From contig CM059582.1 in NCBI GenBank assembly GCA_030407085.1, positions 136,669,001-136,733,000 of the forward strand: DNA of 64,000 bases. Direction: 5' to 3'. Under the pieces are notes generated by a model, which saw only the letters and a list, made by a program, of their open reading frames with translations, searched no databases and was not told where the DNA came from. This DNA is from Trichopria drosophilae. Its lineage: Eukaryota > Arthropoda > Insecta > Hymenoptera > Diapriidae. How positions within the stretch are numbered: position 1 is the stretch's first letter; the number at the start of each line of letters is the position of its first letter. Below, piece by piece: positions 22,431 through 33,132 of this stretch. The position numbers and the translations under genes are program-made.

Positions 22431-23540
22431 CCCTGATAACCACGCGTGCTTTGCAATTTCAAGCAATTCAACGCTGAGCACGTGTTTTCCAATAAATGCT
22501 GTCATGATGATGTAAACATATTACTCAATTGCATGGTTTCAGCAACATGACAGCATTATGAGGGCATTTCATTTTGTCAATTTTCAGGGCAAACTAAGAG
22601 CAACTAATGCTCACTGTTTTGTCGGCAGAATTGTGCCTATGGTTGGAAAACAAGTTTTATGATTTGTTTAAGGTAATTCATAGGCAACATGCCAGTAACA
22701 AATGAAGACATTAGTTTCCACGCTAATTATTGTTATATAAAATATATGTGATACGAATATGATTTATTATTATAATAAACGTATTATTTATAACTATAGT
22801 ATAAATATTTAATAATTCTCAAAAAGGTTTAATTTATCAATATAATTATTTTTATATAATATATTATATTATCATTTATATACACAAAAATCTGGGGAAA
22901 AAGTTATCAGTTGCGATACAATTGCATAATGGCGTTGTAAATACATATATACATTACGTCATAATGAAAATACCACAGATATATATATCTATTAGATGAG
23001 CGGAAAGGTAAGATAATTTTCACATATTAAGAATCTATTATTTCTCTTATGACTTTAATAAAGCAATTTTCAAAATTTAGTTTCAATGAATATTATGGAG
23101 TACAGTCGGGGGTCTCCATTAGGCGGATGTTGATAGGTAAATATTGACAAAAACATAATTAAACTGTTTCTGACAATCGCAGAATTTATGTCTTTGTCAA
23201 TATACTTTCCTCTCAGAGTCCGTCTAATGGAGAACCCCACTGTAAGTGCAATGATTAAATTTTAATGCGTTTTCGTCATATTGACGCAATTTTGCTGAAA
23301 TGCACGTCTTAGCATTTAATTTCGTCAAAATTGCATTATAATGCTGTATTATGCGATGTATGTGGAGGCATTAAACAATTTCAGCATTTTCAAAGCATTA
23401 TGACAGCATTGCGTGAGGAAATATAATGACATGTTTCTAAGGGCAAATAGCTCACTCATCTTGCTCTTAGTTTGCTGAAAACATGTTCGATGAGTTTTCA
23501 GCATTATGACAGCATTCTCATAGCGTTCTGGCTATCAGGG
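22431..23540. mobile_element. Non-autonomous inverted-repeat element, 1.1 kb
   Basis: The left end CCCTGATAACCA and the right end TGGCTATCAGGG form an inverted repeat with one mismatch, 1110 bp apart. Near both ends the motif TGCTGTCATAATGC/GCATTATGACAGCA recurs in direct and inverted form (around 22500, 22550, 23390-23415 and 23500), as subterminal repeats often do. No transposase is encoded. The AT dinucleotides just outside are symmetrical, so a target duplication cannot be defined. It is interrupted by a smaller MITE at 23103-23242. Confidence 0.6.
23103..23242. mobile_element. Tc1/mariner-type MITE, 140 bp, TA target duplication
   Basis: The ends CAGTCGGGGGTCTCCATTAG and (reverse complement) CAGTGGGGTTCTCCATTAG form inverted repeats with few mismatches, and the element is bounded by TA at 23101-23102 and 23243-23244. 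Inner arms also pair (TATTGACAAA against TTTGTCAATA). CAGT ends with TA duplication are typical of Tc1/mariner non-autonomous elements. It sits inside the 22431-23540 element, so it is the younger insertion. Confidence 0.8.
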
Positions 23541-24055
23541 ATATAACATTAGGGACGTGATAATTGGCAATTTTGAAACTCTATTTGAAATGAGACGCGT
23601 GGAAAATTGATAATTTTAGCCAATTGACTTCGAATATAAGAAAAGTTACCCTTTGCTATTGCATTGATCACACACTTTTTATTTTTCGAAACTATTTCAA
23701 GGCCTCTGAATAATATTTACTTTCAATGTATGGAAATGGAAATTTAAATACATTACCCAATCATTTTTAAAATAGTAAACTTGCGGTTTTTTTAATAGTG
23801 TAACAAAAAAAGTTATTATAAATTGATAATCAAATAAAAAAAAAATTATAAAAATTAATATATCGATTTATCTGTAAGTTACTTATTTTTGTAATGTTAG
23901 ACTTGACGAAATGTTTCAAACATTTTTAGTTTAATTTTTCACAACTCTTTGATGAAAAACGTACGTCTTGTATAACATTTATATCCATTATTTTTAATAC
24001 TCAGGGGCGACGGGGGCTGAACCGCTCACGTAAGGAAAACGGGTCTTATTTATAA
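23541..24055. other. AT-rich non-coding spacer between two inverted-repeat elements
   Basis: About 500 bases of AT-rich sequence with several A and T homopolymers. I see no gene, RNA or repeat structure in it. Confidence 0.4.
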
Positions 24056-24109
24056 CCCACATAGAAATAAAATCACCAGAATATCCCCAGAATGTCACAA
24101 ACGTTACAA

Positions 24110-24600
24110 TTGAAATATTGCAATTGCAACAAGTCCAGAATATTCTGAAAATGTCTGCAAATGGGATATTCTGATAAGATTTCACTTGAAACATTCTACA
24201 TGTATGATTCTCAGAATATTCTAGAGATGTTGTATTCAAAATGTTTCACAACATTTCAAAGTTGATGTCGCCCAAATGTTGCTCAGAATACATTGCAGAA
24301 CATTGCAGATAAGACATACTGAGAATATTTCATTTGAGACATTCTATATGTATTATTCTTAAAATATTCTGGAGAAGTCCTATTTGAAATGATTCACTAT
24401 ATCTCAAATTTAACATCGCTAAAATGATTCGCGGTAATCGTTGCAGAACATTGCAGACGAGACATTCTGGAAATATTTCATTGGAGACATTCTATACATA
24501 TGGTTCATAGAATACTCTGGAGATAACTCGCTTGAAATGTCTCACCATAACTCACATTTAACATTGCTAGAATGTTTCACGAGAATCTTTGATTGATGCA
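24110..24600 (+). repeat. 148-bp tandem repeat, about three units
   Basis: The anchor CATTCTACATGTATGATTC at 24192 recurs in diverged form at 24340 and 24488, exactly 148 bp apart each time. The following blocks (AGAATATTCTAGAGATG, the ATTTCA/TCTCA block and CATTGCAGA) recur in the same order. A weaker unit may precede the first at about 24060. The divergence between units suggests an old amplification inside the host element. Confidence 0.75.
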
Positions 24601-24668
24601 AACAAGTATCAATATGTCTTCTACGTTTGACTATAAGTTACTTTTATTCACGCGATAATAATGTATAT

Positions 24669-24740
24669 GCGAGCGTAGCGTAGTGGTTAAGACGTCAGTG
24701 TGGTAAACGGAAGGGCAGGGTTCGATCCTCGGTCGGGGTA
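24669..24740 (+). other. tRNA-like sequence with Pol III A and B boxes
   Basis: TAGCGTAGTGG is an A box and GGTTCGATCC an exact B box, spaced as in a tRNA. The acceptor strands (GCGAGCG and TCGGGGT) do not pair and no anticodon stem forms, so this is tRNA-derived rather than a tRNA gene. It lies in the middle of the 24056-25142 inverted-repeat element and could drive Pol III transcription of it. Confidence 0.55.
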
Positions 24741-25142
24741 AATTATTTTCAGGTTTATAGATTTGTTTGCGAGCGAAATTGTAAAACTATATTCCGTAAT
24801 AACGTATCTAACGGCACATACATAATAATAAAAATAAAATTAAATATCTACAATAATTCCTTCTATTTTTTAAGCTATTTTTATGACCGAAATTTCTTCA
24901 GAATGTCAAAAGAATATCTGCAGAGCATCTCCAGAATGTATATATGTTATATTACAAAATAAACTCAGAACGTCTCTACAATGTCTTTACAATATTCCAG
25001 ATGTCACCAGAATATCAAAAAAGCGGACATAAGACGTTCTGGGGATGTCTCCCTAAAATGTTCCTGAGAACATCTCCAGAATATTATTGTCTCAAAACTA
25101 ATATTCTGGAAATGTCATCGGGATATTTCTCTTCTATGTGGG

Positions 25143-25423
25143 AAATGCTGAAATAGTTTCAAATTTATTCAATGATTAAATTCGACTCTTTAAAGCACCA
25201 ACGGTGATACGCAGAAGGATCTGAATTTTTATTGACGCGAAATATATTGAATTTTAGAATTTAATAAATCTTACCGATCGAACAGGACTCTTGTTTTTGT
25301 GGGTAATACCGTTCAGACTGCCTCTCATACCATTCTTTGGTGGTAATATCGCTCAGCAATTTGTCACCCAGCATCAGAGGAATTAAAAAAACACGACCTC
25401 GGTCGCACAGGAAATTTCATTAG
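25143..25423. other. Non-coding spacer, possibly decayed start of the env-like ORF
   Basis: About 280 bases. A short Ser/Leu-rich run is readable around 25360-25400 in frame with stops and may be an eroded upstream part of the env-like ORF that follows; otherwise I see nothing. Confidence 0.25.
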
Positions 25424-25729
25424 GAGACAGTATATACGCCTGACATCATAGATACCATAACACTAAATGATACCGGAGAGATCGGACTAACACTAGGATG
25501 TAAGGCCCAAATAGCTAAGACAAAGCTGCTAGCATCTCAGACCGTACATTCCATATATACCTTAGAACATTATGGATCAGTCATGCTGAATGTTTCAGAC
25601 ATAATTATAAAGGATACAGTAGAAATGGTCGAACTGAAAGAGATCATGCACCGCGAAGAATCAAAGGATTCTCACATTGCCGCAGGAACACTAGATAGCA
25701 ACATAAAGTTCGGTGAACTTATATTATAA
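25424..25729 (+). pseudogene. Env-like ORF fragment (weak)
   Basis: Between stops at 25421 and 25727 lies a 101-codon open stretch whose composition looks protein-like. It contains DTITLNDTGEIGLTLGCKAQ followed by a regular alternation of hydrophobic and polar residues, and VMLNVSDIIIKD, with one N-x-S site. The T-x-x-L-x-x-x-G-x-I-x-L-x-x-G-C pattern recalls the stalk of insect retroviral and baculovirus F-like envelope proteins. No start codon, signal peptide or membrane anchor was found, so at best this is a piece of an old envelope gene. It could be a chance ORF. Confidence 0.3.
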
Positions 25730-27113
25730 ACCGGGCACGTGAACTAAGCCGAACGAGAGACATGAATGAACGAGTGCGCTGAATAGAGAATGCTAGGATG
25801 TATGGTGGTTCGTCGCTTGCACTCATCGTCATCATCGGAGCACTCATTATCACATTACATGTGCATTCGACGCAGATTCAACATCGGAATACAAAACAAG
25901 CAGGTTATAATCAATTCATCACACCGCAGCAGAGTGCGTAAAGTGAAATTCAATGTGGCAAGTAATGAAGTGAATCGGTCCCAATAATGAAGCGGGAGAT
26001 TTCCAATCTGAGGAGTGCGCGAATGGGGAACAGCAAACGGCGGAACTGGATATTACACGTTAATAGAAGTAAGATACAAATATGTAAAGATCTTCAAAAA
26101 AATATAAAATACTAAACATTTTCACTCCAGCCCCACGCGAATATTAGGGAGTACTAACCCATATTTAAACCGTACTATAGATAGCCAACCCTTTCAATCA
26201 TACGAATTAAGTATTCAGCGATTTTTTTCAATTTGAAATTTTAGTAAATCATCCGATTGCCAATTAGGATTAGAATGTATAATTACGGCGGAGGACCGCC
26301 GATTTTTCAGCGGGTGGGGGTTTTACGACCCGTTTGGTCATAGACAACCGTTTTCATAGATGATTAATATCTATTTCTTTATTTATCATTTATTATAATA
26401 TTAAAATAATGTTATATGTAATTGCATCTATAATATGATTTTGATGAAAACGCGATATACCATTTCCGGTCAGTCTGATTTGTTCGTGAGACCGGGAAAA
26501 TACGACGCTTACAAAAGCGACACTAGCTACCACACACCGTAAGCATTTTTCACCTGGGAACCTGCCGATCTTTCAGCACAATTCGCCCAGGGCGAACTGC
26601 AGGTACCCAGAGCGAGGAAGTGCTGACGGTTGTGGCAACCGTCCATCGACGGATCGTGAAGGATGTGGAAGTTGGGACCGCCGGTGAGATACTCTCGGAG
26701 AGGCATACACCGGGTGGTAATGTACTTAGAGCGGACGGAACCAAGAACGTCGGGAAATACAAGTGCGCGCTCCATTTTCATTCGAGTTAGCGTACCGGCC
26801 TCAGTGTAAGGGTGCTGGAAAAACATTCCTTTGAAAGTTAATTGTTTTCTGTTTCATGGAAATACGTAATGCACCATACAGATACTTTGGCTTCATGATT
26901 TAAATCCGTCTAGAAAATTTGCATAGCGAGTTTAAGTAGGACCGCCTTTTTTGATATTTTCCTCACTTCTGTCACCGGCACGTGCGACGCCACATGGACC
27001 GTCTTGCCGCTCAAGTGGTTTACCATAATAAGCAAATAATATCACAAACAACCGAAATGGATTAGAAATTTCGCAAACGTTACTTCCACACAAAATTATA
27101 AATATAATAGCAG
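25730..27113. other. Non-coding stretch with one GC-rich ambiguous patch
   Basis: No recognised gene. A GC-rich patch at 26527-26826 is open in more than one frame: a minus-strand frame of 99 codons and a plus-strand frame over roughly the same bases. The patch looks as if it was once coding, but I could not match it to a family. Confidence 0.3.
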
Positions 27114-27904
27114 TACATAAACAAATAAAATCTCGTGGTATCTACGGCATATGTACAAAATGTAATCAAAGGAATAAAGGAAAACAATAATGCGTCGTTC
27201 TAATATGAACGCAACGCGAATTATTACATTTCAACGGGATCATACATTGCCAGAAAAGTTTATTATGCTATTGAGTAAGAGAAAAAAACAAACCCCACCT
27301 GTTATTCACACGACAAACTATTGTATAAAAAAAGAGGCGTTTCGCACTTGGCTGCTGGTTGAGCTCTTCAGCAGGAATCCAGCAGCCTTACCCTGGACGC
27401 GATCATTTAAATTTATTTGTAATTTTATAAATGTATTAATTTTTTCGAGTTTTTGGGGAGAAAACTCGAACAATTAATACATTTAGATAGAGATTTTGAA
27501 AAAAAATCTTTCAAAATCTTAAGGACCATTATAATAATACATAAGTCCTCATATAGAGAACAGTAGGAAAATCTTTCGCCGTTCGTTTTAGCATAATAAA
27601 CTTTTCTGGCAATATATGATTCCGTTGAAATGTAATAATTCGCGTTGCGTTCATATTAGAACGACGGATTATTGTTTTCTTTTATTCCTTTGTTTACGTT
27701 TTGTACATATGCCGTAGATACCACGAAATTTCATTTGTTTATGTATTGAAAACGAACGGCGAAAGAATTTCCTACTGTTCTCTATATGAGAACTTACATA
27801 TTATTATAATGGTCCTCAAGTTTTGAAAGGTTTTTTTTCAAAATCTCTTTCTAAATGTATTAATTGTTCGAGTTTTCTCCCCCAAAACTCGAAACAATTA
27901 ATAA
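27114..27904. repeat. Nested inverted repeats (foldback structure)
   Basis: Two inverted pairs interlock. Pair B is 27114-27270 and 27589-27744, about 155 bp each; it includes CGCAACGCGAATTATTACAT on the left and its complement on the right. Pair A is 27429-27588 and 27746-27904, about 160 bp each; it includes CTCTATATGAG flanks and GGCGAAAGA/TCTTTCGCC. The order is B, a 135-bp GC-richer insert, A, B', A'. A short internal hairpin CGAGTTTT..AAAACTCG is in each A arm. The origin is probably foldback or MITE insertions inside each other; no coding potential is present. Confidence 0.75.
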
Positions 27905-28540
27905 ATTTACTGTTCTCTATATGAGAACTTATATATTACAATAACAGTAGGTGAAAAGGCGTATTTCCTACACGGAGAGAAGGTTTTGCGCGCAGCATGC
28001 CCGGCACGAGGCGCTGCCGGTCCGATTGACGGCACATGTCGTAACTTGTGTTCGGTGTTGCTGGAAGCAAAATTCGGGCATGCAGCCTACCCGATACCGG
28101 TCGTTCGCTTCGCCAAGTGACAGGTGTGACTGCACGACTGTGATTGGTGAAACGGCTGTCTTGTTACACAGGAATACGTCGCGCTCATGCGAATCGGCTT
28201 TCCTCAATACCGGAACGAGCGCATATGTATTAGACATTTTGTGTTTTGTGATATAGAGCGTTATGAAGGTTTTTTAACTAACTAGTTCTCTAATTTCGTC
28301 TTTTAGGAAGCAACTAAAATACAATATGGAAAAATAGAAATAAATTATCCTAAGTTTGAGTGTGAGCGTTTAAGGTCAATTTCTCAAACACAATTTTTCC
28401 TCAAATCCAGTAAACAAAAAAAGATTAAAAGTGATTCAAAATTTTTAATCCCTTTTTTGTTGGTATTGAAATTAAAACAATTCTAGCTTTTTTAATCCCA
28501 TATAATCCCAAATCAATAAATTAAAAAAAAAGCAGATTCG

Positions 28541-28613
28541 TTTCGACCGAGAATCGAACCCCAGTCCTCTGCGCAGCAAGTTTGAAGCGCAACCACTCGG
28601 CCACACTCACTGT
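28541..28613 (-). other. tRNA-like sequence (Ser/Leu-type D arm)
   Basis: On the minus strand TGGCCGAGTGGTTGCGC is a textbook A box and D arm, as in type-II tRNAs, and GGTTCGATTC is a good B box. Between them TGCGC..GCGCA forms a 5-bp stem with a 12-base loop. The T-stem has a mismatch and the acceptor ends do not pair, so a functional tRNA is unlikely. It is probably a tRNA pseudogene or a SINE head inside the 27971-30158 element. Confidence 0.55.
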
Positions 28614-29084
28614 TGTGAAATGATGAAAAAATAACGAATAGTTGAAACAGAAAGTAGAGAATTTTTCTACGTGTTTATATAACAATGTATTCGGGCAGAC
28701 TAAAATACAATAAATACCACAATTCACAGCGAAATTTCACTGAATTATTTACTTTAAAAACAATCGAAACAAAGTGTTGGTCTTTTTCTGCGTGTATATA
28801 AAATAACATAAATACATAAAACATTTTTTTAATCTTTTTTTCGCGCTCGAAAATATGTTGTTTCAAATTTTTCCCTGTAAACACGAAAAGTAACAGTTAT
28901 ATAATATTTACGTAATGGTTACATTGTTACATAAATGTTACATAGTTGTTACATAACTGTTACTTTTGTGTTTGCAGGGTTGTTATATGAAACAAAAGTT
29001 AATTTACATATAATTTTATGAACTTGTGCATCTATTCAATGATCATTATTTATGTTTTTAATAATTTTATCATAATAGTAAATT

Positions 29085-29530
29085 CAGTATTCAACACAAT
29101 TCCAAATTTGGTATCCGTTGGGATAAGTTTTAATATTTGGAATCGTTGGTATTCAAGAGGATCCATAATATATCTTTAGCAATTCTGGGCTGGAATTCAA
29201 AATTAATTTAGGGCCATAGTCATTCAAGGGAATTCATTAACATGAGTTTGAATTCCAAATATGGAATACAGTGGAATTAATTTTGAAGTGGTAATTGGTG
29301 GATTTCGAGGAGATTCAGTAATACATTCTTTTATGCCATATTTGGTATTGAATGGTAGTTTTTAATGGGAGGAATTTGAGGGGAAACAATGAGATATTTT
29401 TTAATTCCAAATCTTGTATTCGCTGGAATTCATTTTGATGGCCGTTTGTAGAACGGCATTTGAGGGGATTCAATAAGTCAAAATTCTTTTCATAATTGGG
29501 GTTTTATTGGGATTAAAAATCATTCCAATA
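29085..29530 (+). repeat. Degenerate tandem repeat, 70-84 bp units
   Basis: About six weakly conserved units begin near 29085, 29161, 29231, 29311, 29385 and 29469. Each has an ATTCAxTAA-like start, an AATTCCAAAT-TGGxAT block, a TGGAATT-like block and a GGxATTTGAGGGG-like end. Divergence is high, so unit limits are approximate. Confidence 0.45.
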
Positions 29531-30160
29531 CCTTTTTTGAACAAAATTGAAATTAAACAAAAATTTTTCCCATCATATTGGATCAGCCATTTTTAATTTT
29601 GTAATTTTATGAAATCTCAATTTATCACTTTTAATATTTCTCGAGAAATTGGATTGAATGGTAAAATACACATTTTTTTACTTTGTTTTGTTTACTTACA
29701 TCTTATTTGCGGCTTTAAGGTGCTACTTTTACGAAATTTGCTCTTTACATGGGTAAAGTCTATTTATTAAATTCTCAAAATTTGGTTATGATTTTGGAAC
29801 ATTGTAAATAAATTGGATGCTATTTTTTCTAAAACTTATTATTTTATATACATAATTGCAGTGAAAGGTCACATTTTTTCTTATCCGGTACAAAAAATTG
29901 TAAAATGAGTTTTTGTTCGTTTCAATATGAATATAGAAGAAAGTTTCGAATGTCCCATTCGGGCAAATACGGCACCTGAACCGCGGGAACGCTGAGTACC
30001 CGCGGATCGGGCAGGCAGCGTGCCCGAATTACAGGAACGCAGCGTGTCATGAGTTTTGACGTTCCACCTAACCAAATTCGGGGGTTCGCCGTCCCGAAAG
30101 AGTGGGGATGCCGCCGCTGCGGGCTGTGGCGCGCTGCCCGCAAAACCTTCTCTCCGTGTA

Positions 30161-31225
30161 CTAATAATCAATTTCTCCAACTTAACTCCGTCACGCGCTT
30201 TGAAGATGTTATAAATAAAATCGATAATGTAAATGACAAAGAAAATGTCATCATGGATAATAAAAATAATGATTACATCAAAATATTCAATAATCTAATA
30301 TTTTTCAGAAACAGATTCTGATTTCTATAAAGGATCCCGCACAGACTTTTTGTCTTTTTTGTGGATTCTCTGAAATTGGCTTTCGGTGGATTCTCTTCAA
30401 ACTGCGGGAAAATCTTGTTCATACCAAGCTGATCAAAAGTTCTCGTGGTCATAACTTCCGTTAAAACAGGATTTTGGCTCTACGGGCCCTTAAAGGTCGG
30501 TAATTTGCGATGAAACGAATCATTTATTACAGCCTGCAAATTAGACATATTTAGTCACCAGCGACTAAAATATTATTGAAAAATGATACTCAGAGGTGTT
30601 AGGGGTCTCTGATTACGAATCTGAGCTCAAAATGTGAAAATTCAAAATGGCGGAACCGAGACCGGGGGCCAAAAATAAGAAAAATTATTTATTTAATGAA
30701 AAAGGTTGACCAATCGTTTTCGAAAACCTTTTCGGGACTAAGAGTCCCATGTAGAGTACGCTATTTTTTCCCAACTTAACTAGAATGATCATATTCGCGA
30801 GCTTACATCGGTCGTCACGTGGTCATTTGTAAAATAAATCTAACATTGGTAAAAATCGTTGGTTTACATGTGACTAAAGAGCTGACGTTGTAATGTGCAT
30901 TACAGAAAATCACCTGATAACGCATGAGGAGATTTTATATTTAGTACCCACCTATTTTTACCGTCGGCATTAGCGTAATACAATGTGGAGGTTGCTCCGA
31001 CAATATCTGTTAGCAGATATCATCGGAGTTAGCGAATATTCGAAACTCATTCAGAATCTGCAATATACGTCTACGATATCGGTAGGATATTATGAGAATA
31101 TTTTGGATATATTTTACATATATCTGCAAGAGGGTATGGAAGATTTCCCACAAACTACTTACTATTAATGCATATATTCGACGAATAATTAAAATTTTTT
31201 AATTTTACATTTGAGGGAATTTATT
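30161..31225. other. Non-coding stretch
   Basis: About 1 kb with no recognised gene. A short plus-strand open frame at 30983-31168 has no motif. AT content is high and no clear inverted repeat was found. Confidence 0.4.
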
Positions 31226-31455
31226 CCATATTTATTTTTATTTATTTATTTACTGTATAAAAGCCGTGGAGCAGACCCAAATGGCAGATATATATATATA
31301 TAAAAATGTATTATAGTTAGATAATTATAAGCAACTTAAACTAAATTAAAATTAAACTAGACTCAAGTAACTAATTGTTCGGGTATACGAAAGAAAGCAT
31401 TCAGTTAATTGCAGTCATACTCTGGGGAGAGTATTTGCAATAGCGTTATTATTAA

Positions 31456-31960
31456 TTAATAAAGCACGGAGGTTTTTATTTTGAAAATGGCCGTGGAAGA
31501 GTTGATAGAGAAAGAGAAGGAATTGCCGAAATTTGGGCCGATATAGAGGAGTTTTTTAATGTAGTGGTACGGAAAGAAGCAATGCATAGTATGTCTGTAT
31601 TTGCACGATGTGCAGAATCGCGTAATTCGGATTGAATGGCCGTCAACGCCAATTTTTGAATAAGGTACTGTGGACATGGCCTTGTAAGATTTTTGCGATG
31701 AGGTTACCGAAGAAGTACTCGCGCCTGTTTCTAGCCTGAGCCAGTTCAGATTATCACGATACCGGAAAATCAGTACACCTCTACGTAGGTTAAAGATAAA
31801 ACGGATACAGTAATTGATGGCTCTCTAGATCATAATGCCCTGGTCGTCTGGGAGATCATAATCCACCAAACAAGCATAATCTTGTGGCACCGTATAAAGT
31901 GATGAACATTTTTTTCCGTGTGGCTGTACACCTATGGCTGCCTATTATACCGTACTTCCG
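31456..31960 (-). pseudogene. LINE-D RT C-terminal fragment
   Basis: Translation in two frames shows RAINYCIRFIFNLRRGVLIF followed by YRDNLNWLRLE, the LINE thumb block (L-Q-R-x-x-N-x-x-x-R-F-I-F-x-L-x-R and L-x-W-L), then HSIRITRFCTSCKY-like and FGNSFSFSINSSTAIFKIK sequences resembling the last conserved block before the stop. The region is stop-ridden between 31680 and 31900. Confidence 0.55.
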
Positions 31961-31966
31961 ATAAGT

Positions 31967-32173
31967 TTATATCTTCTCTCTGGTATATTGTAATAAATGA
32001 GTTCCAACGGAGTAGGCACGACCCAAATTTCTTCGTGACCAGTTTTTTTGAGCTGCTGTTAATTCAGATACTTGCGTCTTTAAATTTGAGTTCTCGGATT
32101 TTAGCTCATGAACTGAGAGCAAGATAAGTCTGAGAGTCTGCAAAGAGTCAATCTTAGCCTCGTGATCGTTCAA
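31967..32173 (-). pseudogene. LINE-D ORF1 coiled-coil fragment
   Basis: The frame encodes NDHEAKIDSLQTLRLILLSV then HELKSENSNLKTQVSELTAA, a leucine-heptad coiled coil of the type found in LINE ORF1. Upstream, with stops, ILQKLDKLDIIEKKL continues the same helix pattern. It would trimerise to bind element RNA in an intact copy. Confidence 0.55.
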
Positions 32174-32500
32174 TCTAATGATTGGGTTGGGTAATTCATC
32201 CAGTGTTTACAACTTCTTTTCGATAATATCAAGCTTGTCGAGTTTCTGTAGAATCAATTCTAATGAAATAGCAAAGCTGCTAGTTGAAGGTACACTGGCT
32301 TACAACGATGTCGAGATATGCTGATTAGGTATGTTAAGAAAAGTCGTTTGACCTGCAGCCATTGATATAGTCGGCTGCATGGTGTGAGATTATGATAAAC
32401 AAACATTATTGTCTATTGAAGTTTCATCAATTACGGTAGAAACTTCGGTGGTTTTCTGAATATTACTTCACAGAACGTAAAACGTGATAGGTGCAAATCG

Positions 32501-33132
32501 TTTAAAATAAAGACTAGATTTTGATCGAGTTAACGGCAGGTATAGATAAGAACGCCAATCCAAACGGTTCAGGTATTATAGGCATTCCATACGAAAAGAA
32601 ATTGTAGTGTATGAGAAACTTATAACTCATAATTTGAGGATACAATTATGGTTATCCGATTAAAACAAGCTTACGAGTTGTCCTGCCAATGTCGACTGTT
32701 CCTTCTTGAGTAGACGATTCATAAGGTAAAGGGACCATGTTTCTGAGACATTTGAGAATCTAATTTACTTTTCAGTAGATGTAACAGGCTTGCACTGCGC
32801 CATGTGTATTGGGAGTAACCTGCAAGAGGTACCTCACGAGGTGACTCACAGATCGATGTCGCGAATTAAGATCGCGCATTATGGTCGCGAATTGATGTGG
32901 CGATTTGATGTCGCGATTTGATATTGCAATATTATCCATTTCCTTCTCTCCTTTCCTACTTGTTCGTTTCATAACACACTTCTTGGGAAAACTTTTCGAA
33001 ACTTTGTGTGAACGATTGTGCGGAAGATTGAAAAACAAGCACATATATTTGACGTTTCAAAAAGGTCTATGTGGCAAGATAGGAACTATATTGAAAGTGA
33101 ATGTAAAATTTTAATGACCTCTTCCTCGTTAA
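32501..33132. other. Non-coding spacer before Gypsy G2
   Basis: No recognised gene. Around 32840-32935 a short motif TCGCGATTTGATGTCGCGA-like is repeated imperfectly three or four times. The Gypsy G2 LTR begins at 33133. Confidence 0.35.

Larger units (their letters stand above)
24056..25142. mobile_element. Inverted-repeat element, 1.09 kb, with internal tandem repeats and a tRNA-like core
   Basis: The ends CCCACATAGAA and (from 25142) CCCACATAGAA are exact inverted repeats, and the adjoining sequence is loosely inverted as well (CCAGAATATCCCC on the left, ATATTCTGGAAATGTC on the right). Inside lie a 148-bp tandem repeat, many AGAATATTCTGGAGA-like motifs in both orientations, and a tRNA-like segment at 24669. 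No transposase is encoded and no target duplication is obvious. It is probably a non-autonomous DNA transposon; the superfamily is unknown. Confidence 0.65.
27971..30158. mobile_element. Tc1/mariner-like non-autonomous element, 2.19 kb, TA target duplication
   Basis: The left end CACGGAGAGAAGGTTTTGCG is repeated exactly in inverted form at the right end, and both ends are flanked by TA (27969-27970 and 30159-30160). Inner homology extends further: AATTCGGGCATGCAGCCT near 28071 matches the inverted AATTCGGGCACGCTGCCT near 30030, so the arms are about 200 bp and diverged, GC-rich islands in an AT-rich body. No transposase ORF is visible. The body contains a tRNA-like segment (28541) and a degenerate tandem repeat (29085-29530). 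Two separate opposed insertions remain an alternative. Confidence 0.65.
31226..32500 (-). mobile_element. LINE-D: internally deleted non-LTR retrotransposon
   Basis: On the minus strand an ORF1 coiled-coil region (about 32400-31967) is followed directly by the C-terminal end of a LINE RT ORF (about 31900-31456), then a 3' UTR and an (AAAT)n-like tail at 31226-31250. The endonuclease and most of the RT are missing, so about 3 kb appears deleted. Numerous stops mark it as old. The end motif with a CAGTAAATAAATA run is typical of a LINE tail. Confidence 0.65.

Noticed and set aside
26527..26826. 99-codon minus-strand frame in a GC-rich patch
   Set aside because: A plus-strand frame is open over roughly the same bases and neither resembles a known family; left unassigned.
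28521..28727. Open frame containing SVAEWLRFKLAAQRTG
   Set aside because: It is a translation of the tRNA-like sequence; such VAEWL-type peptides are a known annotation artefact.
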